Of a DNA stretch of 8,249 bases, positions 1 through 5,326 are shown piece by piece (the stretch's first letter is position 1; every line of letters starts with the position of its first letter). The notes under the pieces are model-generated. The model was not told the origin of the DNA, did not search any database, and saw only the letters and a program-made list of their open reading frames with translations. This DNA is from Ilumatobacteraceae bacterium. Its GTDB lineage: Bacteria; Actinomycetota; Acidimicrobiia; Acidimicrobiales; Ilumatobacteraceae. The stretch covers positions 1 through 8,249 of the forward strand of contig JAHRVJ010000219.1 of NCBI GenBank assembly GCA_019090765.1. Reading direction: 5' to 3'. The position numbers and the translations under genes are program-made.

Positions 1-4
1 TGAT

Positions 5-21
5 TTGGCGTTGCCCGCCAA
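5..21. repeat. Inverted repeat upstream of the SulP gene (possible operator)
   Basis: The arms TTGGCG (5-10) and CGCCAA (16-21) are perfect 6-bp inverted complements around a 5-nt centre. The repeat ends 4 nt before a -10-like hexamer and 15 nt before the SulP start codon, a place where a repressor could cover the promoter. It could equally be a small hairpin ending an upstream gene, because AATTTCT follows. I do not recognise a specific regulator motif, and the window starts too close to judge what lies upstream. Confidence 0.4.
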
Positions 22-25
22 TTTC

Positions 26-31
26 TAAGGT
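26..31 (+). promoter_or_regulatory. Possible -10 hexamer (TAAGGT) or ribosome-binding site for the SulP gene
   Basis: TAAGGT fits TANNNT and ends 5 nt before the ATG at 37, which would give an almost leaderless transcript. The same bases include AAGG, which could act as a weak Shine-Dalgarno sequence 6 nt before the start. The two readings exclude each other functionally and the sequence cannot separate them. Confidence 0.35.
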
Positions 32-36
32 GCCCA

Positions 37-1563
37 ATGACTGCCCAACTGACTGCAACGTCGCGCGCGCCCCGCTTTCCCGGCGGCCGCAGCGAGTGGC
101 TAACCGATCCGAGAGCGAACCTTCTCTCGGGTCTCGTGGTCGCCCTAGCTCTGATTCCAGAAGCGATCTCGTTCTCAATTATCGCTGGCGTCGATCCTCA
201 GGTCGGCCTCTACGCCTCCTTCTCAATCGCCATCATTATCTCATTCGCTGGCGGTCGCCCAGGGATGATCTCAGCCGCGACGGGGGCAATGGCCCTAGTC
301 ATCGTGCCGCTGGTCGAGGAGTACGGCACCGGGTACCTATTCGCGGCAACGGTGCTCGCCGGAGTCTTCCAGGTGGCTTTCGGCTACCTCGGCGTAGGTG
401 AACTAATGCGCTTCATTCCGCGCACCGTGATGATCGGTTTCGTCAACGCCTTGGCGATCCTGATCTTCGTCGCGCAGATTCCACACATTCTACTTACCGA
501 CGATGAGGCTGATTCTGGTCAGCTGCCGATGAACCTGTTGTTCATCGCTATTGGGCTCCTAATCATCTATGGCCTCCCACGTATCACAAAGACCATTCCT
601 TCACCCCTGGTTGCGATTGTGGTCCTGGCGATTGCGGCGATCACGTTCGACCTCCAGCTCCCAACTGTGGGCGATATGGGGCAGCTTCCGAGTGCGCTGC
701 CGTTGCCTGGACTTCCCGACGTTCCATTCAGCTTCGGAACACTTCAAATCATCCTGCCGTTCGCGATCACCCTGGCTCTGGTTGGTCTGCTTGAATCGCT
801 GCTGACGGCACAGTTGCTCGACGACCTGACCGACTCGGACTCCGACAAGAACCTCGAATCTCGCGGTCAAGGCATCGCCAACGTCGCCACCGGATTCCTC
901 GGTGGCATGGCAGGCTGCGCGATGATCGGCCAGTCGATGATCAACTACCGCACCGGCGGTCGGACGCGTCTGTCAACGCTTGCCTCGGGGCTCTTCTTGC
1001 TGGTCCTCGTACTCGGGCTCGGAGACTTTGTCGCCAAGATCCCGATGGGCGCCCTAGTCGCCGTGATGATCATGGTTTCGATCGGCACCTTCAATTGGAG
1101 AAGTGTGCAGTTGTCAACGCTGCGCTCGGTGCCGCGACCTGAGACGGCAGTGATGTTGGTGACGGTGGCAATCACTGTTGCAACTGAGAATCTCGCCTAC
1201 GGCGTGGGTGCTGGAGTGGTGCTTTCCGCGGTGTTCTTTGTTCGTCATGTATCGCACCTTGTGCGGGTGACGAGCGTCGTTGACCCAGACAACGCCGAGC
1301 GTCTCTACGACGTCAGGGGCGAGCTGTTCTTCGCTTCCACGAATGACCTGGTCCACTCGTTTGACTATGACGCCGTGCAGGTCAATCGTGTTGAGATTGA
1401 TATGAGCAACGCTCGGATCTGGGATACGTCAGCGGTGGGGGCATTGGATGCCGTAGTCGGCAAGTTTGCAGAGCGAGGAATCTCCGCGCATCTTGTTGGG
1501 TTGAACCGTCATGCCGAGCGGTTGCACCAGGACACCAGTGGTCAGATGGGGCCGGATCACTGA
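37..1563 (+). CDS. SulP family inorganic anion transporter with C-terminal STAS domain
   Basis: This 508-aa inner-membrane protein is of normal length for bacterial SulP permeases, which move sulfate, bicarbonate or dicarboxylates, usually with H+ or Na+. The N-terminal 25 residues are soluble. A run of hydrophobic segments follows from about 29 to 402, typical of the 14-segment SulP core. Visible family motifs include ALIPEAISFSIIAGVDPQVGLYAS (about 37-60), GRPGMISAATGAMALV (73-88) and the GGMAGCAMIGQSMIN stretch (289-303). From about 413 there is a short STAS domain. Its core VEIDMSNARIWDTSAVGALD (452-471) resembles anti-sigma antagonists, with Ser465 at the DTSA position. Family assignment is firm; the substrate cannot be read from sequence, and sulfate or bicarbonate are both possible. 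The next gene starts 40 nt downstream but has its own promoter signature, so this gene may be monocistronic. Confidence 0.93.
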   Translation: MTAQLTATSRAPRFPGGRSEWLTDPRANLLSGLVVALALIPEAISFSIIAGVDPQVGLYASFSIAIIISFAGGRPGMISAATGAMALVIVPLVEEYGTGYLFAATVLAGVFQVAFGYLGVGELMRFIPRTVMIGFVNALAILIFVAQIPHILLTDDEADSGQLPMNLLFIAIGLLIIYGLPRITKTIPSPLVAIVVLAIAAITFDLQLPTVGDMGQLPSALPLPGLPDVPFSFGTLQIILPFAITLALVGLLESLLTAQLLDDLTDSDSDKNLESRGQGIANVATGFLGGMAGCAMIGQSMINYRTGGRTRLSTLASGLFLLVLVLGLGDFVAKIPMGALVAVMIMVSIGTFNWRSVQLSTLRSVPRPETAVMLVTVAITVATENLAYGVGAGVVLSAVFFVRHVSHLVRVTSVVDPDNAERLYDVRGELFFASTNDLVHSFDYDAVQVNRVEIDMSNARIWDTSAVGALDAVVGKFAERGISAHLVGLNRHAERLHQDTSGQMGPDH

Positions 1564-1569
1564 CTGCCA

Positions 1570-1597
1570 TTGTCGGGCGAGCCTGGTTCGTTAGCCT
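1570..1597 (+). promoter_or_regulatory. Leaderless-type promoter for the gene at 1604
   Basis: TAGCCT (1592-1597) is a TANNNT -10 hexamer ending exactly 6 nt before the GTG at 1604, so transcription would start at or next to the start codon. A weak -35 candidate, TTGTCG (1570-1575), lies 16 nt upstream of it. No Shine-Dalgarno sequence precedes the GTG. Three other starts in the window share this exact spacing. The transcription start is inferred, not shown. Confidence 0.6.
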
Positions 1598-1603
1598 GGC
1601 TCG

Positions 1604-2326
1604 GTGACCAGCAACGTTGTCCGTGGCGCCATCGGGGCACTGCTGTTTTCGATTCTTGCCACTGGTGGCGCTGGGATCGCCTTGGCTGCGCCGGTCGATG
1701 ATCCATCAACGGGCCCTGTGACGTTGATACCGGTGCCTGATGGGTGTCCCGAACCCGACACCGCGGACGTCGCGTTTGTCGGCACGATGACAGGCAAGGA
1801 CGACCTAACTCAGACGATCCGATTTCGCATCGATCAATTGCGTGCCGGTTCGGCAAGCCCTTGGGCGATTGACGGGCTGATCGACGTTCGTTACGGCGGC
1901 GACTACCGCTTTCTGGACGAAGGCGATCAATACCTCGTGGGGGCCGCGGTTGATCCGGCCTACGGCGTGCTGTCTTCAGCGGTGCGGCCACCGGAGCCCA
2001 ACTTTGGGGGTAATGCCGTGGTCGGTATCGACGACACCGCCGTGGTGTGTCCCAACCTTGATGACCCCGTGCGAACCGTCAACCTCGACGGTTCGAGCGT
2101 CGACTCAGGGGTACTCAGCCTGCTCGTAGAGGATCGGCGCTTGTTGCTCGCAACAGTTGTGGTGCCTGTTGTGGTCGTGTTCGCCGCGCTGCTTGTGCTG
2201 GTCGTGCTACGAGTGTTTGGAGGTCTCGCGGCCAAGGGAGTGTTGGAACTCGGGCGATCTGCAGTGACGCCGGTTCCTGATCACCGGGTTGTGCGTACCA
2301 GGAGCCACCGGCCCGCTGACGATTGA
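1604..2326 (+). CDS. Exported single-pass membrane protein of unknown function
   Basis: I do not recognise a named family. The 240-aa product has an N-terminal signal peptide (hydrophobic about 9-28, ending ALAA with likely cleavage near residue 28). Residues 30-175 are presumably extracytoplasmic. One transmembrane helix (about 181-203) follows, then a basic cytoplasmic tail of about 36 residues, giving a type I topology. The outer region contains only two cysteines, both in Cys-Pro pairs (C48, C149) near its two ends, so one disulfide closing the domain is plausible. The segments ADVAFVGTMTGK (54-65), FRIDQL (74-79) and a G-D-QYLVGAAV pattern (107-116) recall small beta-barrel (OB/TIMP-like) secreted domains, but this is only an impression. 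The GTG start fits both the signal peptide and the -10 position. It converges on the VTT gene with 21 nt between, and no hairpin terminator is evident there. Confidence 0.8.
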   Translation: MTSNVVRGAIGALLFSILATGGAGIALAAPVDDPSTGPVTLIPVPDGCPEPDTADVAFVGTMTGKDDLTQTIRFRIDQLRAGSASPWAIDGLIDVRYGGDYRFLDEGDQYLVGAAVDPAYGVLSSAVRPPEPNFGGNAVVGIDDTAVVCPNLDDPVRTVNLDGSSVDSGVLSLLVEDRRLLLATVVVPVVVVFAALLVLVVLRVFGGLAAKGVLELGRSAVTPVPDHRVVRTRSHRPADD

Positions 2327-2347
2327 CGCTGCTGCCTGCGTTCTCTT

Positions 2348-3019
2348 TTAGGAAGGAGCCGGATCAGCGGTCGCCTCATCTGACGACTGAAGAAGGCGCT
2401 TCCACACCCGTCTGCCTACAGCAACTATGACGAGGGCTCCGACCAGAATCCATCTCGTTGTCGGGGCCATTTCGCCAAGCAGGTCGAAGGCGCCTTCGCC
2501 AGCAAGGATGATCACAGTGATTCCGGGAATGATGCCAATGCCGGTACCGATGATGAAGTTGCGATTAGTGACCTTGGTGACGCCAAGGAGCCAGTCGGAT
2601 GGGGGCAACTGACCGAACAGCAGCCGAAGCCCGATTACTGGTCTGAGGCCGCCAGCTTCGATGCGGTCATCAAAGCGGCGCATTCGATCGGGGATGCGGC
2701 CGTGCACCCAATCTTGCCCCAACCACCTGGCGAGCTTGAAGGCGATGTAACTAGACCCCATATTGCCGATCCACACCAGCGCAATGGCCACCAGTGCAGC
2801 CCACACGAGGCTGGCGGGAACCATGTACACCAGGCCTGGGGTGCCGATCGGCTGCGTAACCCACATGATGAGCACAAAGATGATCGGACCGAGGACTCCT
2901 GTGTCGTTGAGTAGGTCTTCGACGTTGTCATCTCCCGTGATCCACGAATATCCACCCAGTGCAACGAAGAGTATTGCCCCAGCAGCACCTGCACCGCCGA
3001 TCATCAGACGGCGGTTCAT
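2348..3019 (-). CDS. VTT-domain (DedA/TVP38-TMEM64-like) integral membrane protein
   Basis: This 223-aa protein has the features of the VTT (SNARE-associated/DedA) family. The stretch GNMGSSYIAFKLARWLG (85-101) matches the usual G..GS...Y..ar..G pattern. GLRLLFGQLPPSDWLLG (130-146) matches the R...P.P....N..aG pattern, and FIIGTGIGIIPG (155-166) is the typical closing membrane motif. Hydrophobic segments occur at about 6-28, 42-60, 68-88, 125-145, 152-175 and 188-203. The tail is short and partly acidic. Family members are thought to be membrane lipid scramblases or flippases, or to support envelope homeostasis; the substrate here is unknown. The gene lies 58 nt downstream of rpe on the same strand and is probably co-transcribed. 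No in-frame alternative start exists between the rpe stop and this ATG. No good ribosome-binding site is seen (only G-rich GGGGCGGG), but a 15-codon ORF ends on this ATG. Confidence 0.85.
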   Translation of the reverse strand: MNRRLMIGGAGAAGAILFVALGGYSWITGDDNVEDLLNDTGVLGPIIFVLIMWVTQPIGTPGLVYMVPASLVWAALVAIALVWIGNMGSSYIAFKLARWLGQDWVHGRIPDRMRRFDDRIEAGGLRPVIGLRLLFGQLPPSDWLLGVTKVTNRNFIIGTGIGIIPGITVIILAGEGAFDLLGEMAPTTRWILVGALVIVAVGRRVWKRLLQSSDEATADPAPS

Positions 3020-3063
3020 CGACCCGCCCCAGGTATGGCCGCCCCCAGCGGTCGTTGTGTCAT
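3016..3063 (-). CDS. Possible 15-codon leader ORF overlapping the start of the VTT gene
   Basis: In the rpe-VTT gap the minus strand reads ATG at 3063, encodes MTQRPLGAAIPGAGR and stops at a TGA that overlaps the VTT ATG as ATGA. An AGGGA sequence fused to the rpe stop codon lies 11 nt upstream of this ATG and could be a loosely spaced ribosome-binding site. Such an ORF could deliver ribosomes to a downstream gene that lacks a clear binding site. A 15-codon ORF can easily arise by chance, so translation is only a hypothesis. Confidence 0.25.
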   Translation of the reverse strand: MTQRPLGAAIPGAGR

Positions 3064-3077
3064 GTGTGATCGTGTCC

Positions 3078-3761
3078 CTAGGCGAATGCTTCCTCGGCCC
3101 TGGATCGTAGATCAGTCACGGCGTGTTCGAGGCCTTCGGGGTCGCGGTAGAGCGCACTTCCGGCGATCAGCACATTGGCGCCAGCGCTCGCGGCGCCCGC
3201 AATCGTGCTGGGTCCAATACCGCCATCGACCTCAAGGTCGACCGTGTCGGAGAGTCCGGCGGCGTCGATCATCGCTCGAACCTCGGCGATTTTCGGCTCC
3301 ATCGTGGGGATGTAGGCTTGGCCTCCGAAGCCCGGATTAACAGTCATCACTAGCACCAGGTCGACGAGGTTGAGCACGTGCGCGATGGCTGAAACCGGTG
3401 TTGCCGGATTCAATGCCACGGCGGCGTTGGCGCCAAGTTCGTTGATGTTGCCAAGTGTGCGATGGAGATGGGGGCACGCTTCGGCATGGACTATCAGCCG
3501 CGAACAGCCAGCGGCGATGTACTGCTCGGCCATGGCGTCGGGAGCGTTGACCATCAGGTGAGCTTCGAACGGAACGCTGGTGTGCGAGCGAGCTGAGGCG
3601 ATGATGTCTGGGCCGAAGGTTAGATTGGGCACGAACTGGCCGTCCATTACATCCCATTGGATGAGGTCGACTCCGGCGGCTTCCAAAGCTGCGACTTCCT
3701 CACCGAGGCGCGAGAAATCGGCGGGGAGAACGGATGGGGCAATCTGAATTGGGCGGCTCAT
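3078..3761 (-). CDS. rpe: Ribulose-phosphate 3-epimerase
   Basis: This cytosolic TIM-barrel enzyme interconverts D-ribulose 5-phosphate and D-xylulose 5-phosphate in the non-oxidative pentose phosphate pathway. The 227-aa length is normal. Family signatures run in order: APSVLPADFSRLGEE (8-22), WDVMDGQFVPNLTFGPD (36-52), FEAHLMV (65-71) with metal ligand H68, MTVNPGFGGQ (139-148), LEVDGGI (176-182) with D179, and the phosphate loop IAGSALY (199-205). D37, H68 and D179 are the expected metal and acid-base residues. One oddity is that the position usually held by a metal-binding His before the DVMDG motif is Gln35 (IQWDVMDG instead of IHxDVMDG). The gene follows the 69-aa ORF by 12 nt and precedes the VTT gene by 58 nt. 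The start is supported by the family N-terminus. The function is secure apart from the effect of Gln35. Confidence 0.97.
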   Translation of the reverse strand: MSRPIQIAPSVLPADFSRLGEEVAALEAAGVDLIQWDVMDGQFVPNLTFGPDIIASARSHTSVPFEAHLMVNAPDAMAEQYIAAGCSRLIVHAEACPHLHRTLGNINELGANAAVALNPATPVSAIAHVLNLVDLVLVMTVNPGFGGQAYIPTMEPKIAEVRAMIDAAGLSDTVDLEVDGGIGPSTIAGAASAGANVLIAGSALYRDPEGLEHAVTDLRSRAEEAFA

Positions 3762-3770
3762 CGATTGAGC

Positions 3771-3776
3771 AACCTA
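3771..3776 (-). promoter_or_regulatory. Weak -10-like hexamer (TAGGTT) before rpe
   Basis: TAGGTT on the minus strand fits TANNNT and ends 9 nt before the rpe ATG. Its TAG is also the stop codon of the upstream 69-aa gene. It could give rpe its own nearly leaderless transcript in addition to read-through. The spacing is off the 6-nt rule seen at other starts, so this is a low-confidence call. Confidence 0.25.
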
Positions 3777-3983
3777 GTGCTGTTCGTCGTCTGGGTTCTG
3801 ATCCCAGGCATCGTCGGCCCCCGCCCACTCCTCATTGCGCTCTTCAACCTTGGCCTTCCAGTTCTCAGCCTCGAAGCGTGACGGGTACGGACCGAGAACG
3901 TCATCACTGGTACCGCGTTCGGATGCGGGTACGGCCTTGCGCTGTTTGAGATCCCAATACCACTCTGTCGTTTCGGCGTTCAT
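3774..3983 (-). CDS. Conserved actinobacterial-type small acidic protein
   Basis: This 69-aa soluble protein has no signal peptide, no membrane segment and no cysteine. It starts with a compact aromatic, basic part (EWYWDLKQRKAVPASERG, 7-24). A segment LGPYPSRFEAENWK (30-43) follows, then a charged helix (44-52) and a very acidic, Trp-containing tail (53-69). The layout matches, from memory, a small family common in Actinobacteria that is usually annotated as hypothetical or loosely as SPOR-like. The LGPYPSRFEAE segment is of the kind found in SPOR-type repeats, but one short copy is not proof. The gene sits 12 nt upstream of rpe on the same strand, so co-transcription is likely. Its start lies 6 nt after a GACACT hexamer. 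The biochemical role is unknown. Confidence 0.78.
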   Translation of the reverse strand: MNAETTEWYWDLKQRKAVPASERGTSDDVLGPYPSRFEAENWKAKVEERNEEWAGADDAWDQNPDDEQH

Positions 3984-3989
3984 TGCTCC

Positions 3990-3995
3990 AGTGTC
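3990..3995 (-). promoter_or_regulatory. Candidate leaderless -10 (GACACT) for the 69-aa gene
   Basis: On the minus strand GACACT ends exactly 6 nt before the ATG at 3983. It keeps the two most conserved -10 positions (A2 and T6) but lacks the first T. A GGAG lies only 2 nt before the ATG, too close to act as a normal ribosome-binding site. The position fits the 6-nt rule of other starts here, but the hexamer is weak. Confidence 0.35.
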
Positions 3996-4040
3996 GCGCG
4001 TTCCTGGGCGTAGTCGCGCGGCCGTTGGCTTTGGTGGCCG

Positions 4041-4046
4041 TACGCT
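4041..4046 (+). promoter_or_regulatory. Leaderless-type -10 (TACGCT) for the methyltransferase gene
   Basis: TACGCT fits TANNNT and ends exactly 6 nt before the ATG at 4053. No Shine-Dalgarno sequence is present between them (GGCCTG). I see no convincing -35 element at 15-18 nt. With the element at 3990-3995 it makes the 69-bp gap a divergent promoter region. Confidence 0.6.
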
Positions 4047-4052
4047 GGCCTG

Positions 4053-5258
4053 ATGCTGATCACCGTTCGCCCCGATCGTCTAGTTGCTGGGGGCGAAGCG
4101 ATGGCGCGTGATGACGACGGCAGAGTGGTCTTCGTAACCGGCGCCTTGCCAGGAGAACTAGTCGAAGTTGAGATCGACTCAACGAAGAAGGATTACGCCC
4201 GGGGAGCGGTGGTCGACGTGCTTGAGCCGTCGCCGCTGCGTGACTCGCCATCGTGCGCTCACCGGAGAGCAGGATGTGGAGGGTGCGACTGGATGCACCT
4301 GCAGCCGGCGGCCCAACTGGACGCCAAGGCCGAGATCGTGCGCGAGTCGCTGCGACGGGTGGCGCGGCTTGAAGAGGTAACGGTCGACAACTTGGTGCGG
4401 ACTGGTTCATCGGTCAGCCAATTCGGCTACCGGACAACAATCCGAGTGGTCGGTGGCCCCGACGGCATGGTCGGGTTTCGTGAGCACAAAACGTCCGAAG
4501 TAGTACCTGTCACCAGCTGCCCTGTCGCTGAATCGAAACTCTCAAGATTGCTCCCGCTGCTCAATGTGGACGAGGGTGCCGAACTCACCTTGCGATCCTC
4601 GGTGGCGACCGGGGCGATCACCGCGATATGGGATCGGAAGTACCGAAAGTCAATTCGCGGTCTGCCTCGTGAAGTGCATATTGGCGAGCGCGGCTGGCTT
4701 ACTGAGCGGGTGGCGGGACACGATCTGCGTGTATCGGCTGGTTCGTTCTTCCAATCCGGGGCCCAGGCCGCCGAACTGTTGGTTGCCGCTGTTGCCGAGG
4801 CTGCCCCTGAATTGGCAGGAGCCCGACATGCGGTTGATGCTTACGGGGGAGTGGGCCTCTTCGCAGTAACCACGATGCAGACGGCAGCAAGAGTGACGTT
4901 GATCGAGTCCGCGAGGTCAGCTTGGTTTGACGCTGAACACAATATGGGTGAACGCGAACACGTGATTATCCGTGGGGAAGTCGCACGCTGGAAGGCGCGC
5001 GACAACGACCCGGTTGATGTGATCGTTGCCGACCCAGCGCGCCCTGGGCTTGCCAAGCCAGGCGTGGCAGCGTTGACGGCGGCATCGCCATCGGTGCTGG
5101 TACTCGTTAACTGTGATCCGGTTTCGCTGGCCCGAGACACGACTCTGCTGGCTGCGGCTGGATACGTCCCCGAACGTGTTGAGGTGTTCGACCTGTTCCC
5201 GAATACGCATCACGTTGAGACAGTCACAAGATTCGTGCCAGCGGGTTTGACCGCCTAG
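4053..5258 (+). CDS. TrmA/RumA-family class I SAM-dependent RNA (uracil-5-)-methyltransferase
   Basis: The 401-aa protein transfers a methyl group from S-adenosylmethionine to C5 of a uridine in rRNA or tRNA. Residues 1-58 form a TRAM-like RNA-binding beta-barrel (GGEAMARDDDGRVVFVTGALPGE, 13-35). Four cysteines suit a [4Fe-4S] cluster: C68, C75, C78 (in CGGC) and C156 (SCPVA). The SAM fold shows SFFQSG (231-236), DAYGGVGLFA (262-271, motif I) and DPARPGL (327-333). The catalytic nucleophile is C354 in LVNCDP, followed by SLARD, and the likely general base is E389 in HHVETVTRF. All catalytic residues are present, so the enzyme should be active. Whether it targets a 23S rRNA position or tRNA U54 cannot be read from sequence. 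The first two cluster cysteines are spaced CX6C rather than the CX5C of E. coli RumA. The start is supported by the N-terminal TRAM alignment and the -10 signal. psuG follows 68 nt downstream with its own promoter signature. Confidence 0.92.
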   Translation: MLITVRPDRLVAGGEAMARDDDGRVVFVTGALPGELVEVEIDSTKKDYARGAVVDVLEPSPLRDSPSCAHRRAGCGGCDWMHLQPAAQLDAKAEIVRESLRRVARLEEVTVDNLVRTGSSVSQFGYRTTIRVVGGPDGMVGFREHKTSEVVPVTSCPVAESKLSRLLPLLNVDEGAELTLRSSVATGAITAIWDRKYRKSIRGLPREVHIGERGWLTERVAGHDLRVSAGSFFQSGAQAAELLVAAVAEAAPELAGARHAVDAYGGVGLFAVTTMQTAARVTLIESARSAWFDAEHNMGEREHVIIRGEVARWKARDNDPVDVIVADPARPGLAKPGVAALTAASPSVLVLVNCDPVSLARDTTLLAAAGYVPERVEVFDLFPNTHHVETVTRFVPAGLTA

Positions 5259-5314
5259 CCCTTCCGAGCCGGTCGCTAGCTCAGCCCCTGGGACTGACGA
5301 CAGTGGTCGCGCTC

Positions 5315-5320
5315 TAGCCT
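5315..5320 (+). promoter_or_regulatory. Leaderless-type -10 (TAGCCT) for psuG
   Basis: TAGCCT, identical to the hexamer before the gene at 1604, ends exactly 6 nt before the GTG at 5327. The intervening GAACGG is not a usable ribosome-binding site. CTGACG (5294-5299) is a poor -35 candidate with a 15-nt spacer. Confidence 0.6.
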
Positions 5321-5326
5321 GAACGG

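Noticed and set aside
30..401. A 123-codon plus-strand frame overlapping the start of the SulP gene
   Set aside because: The product is extremely Arg/Ser-rich with no recognisable motif, and the SulP frame explains the same bases.
2327..2347. Convergent gap between the exported protein gene and the VTT gene, checked for a terminator
   Set aside because: The 21 nt show no inverted repeat; only a short T-rich stretch (TTCTCTT) is present.
5281..5299. Imperfect hairpin (CAGCCC...GGACTG) between the methyltransferase gene and psuG
   Set aside because: A 6-bp stem with an internal mismatch and no following T run is too weak to call a terminator or attenuator.
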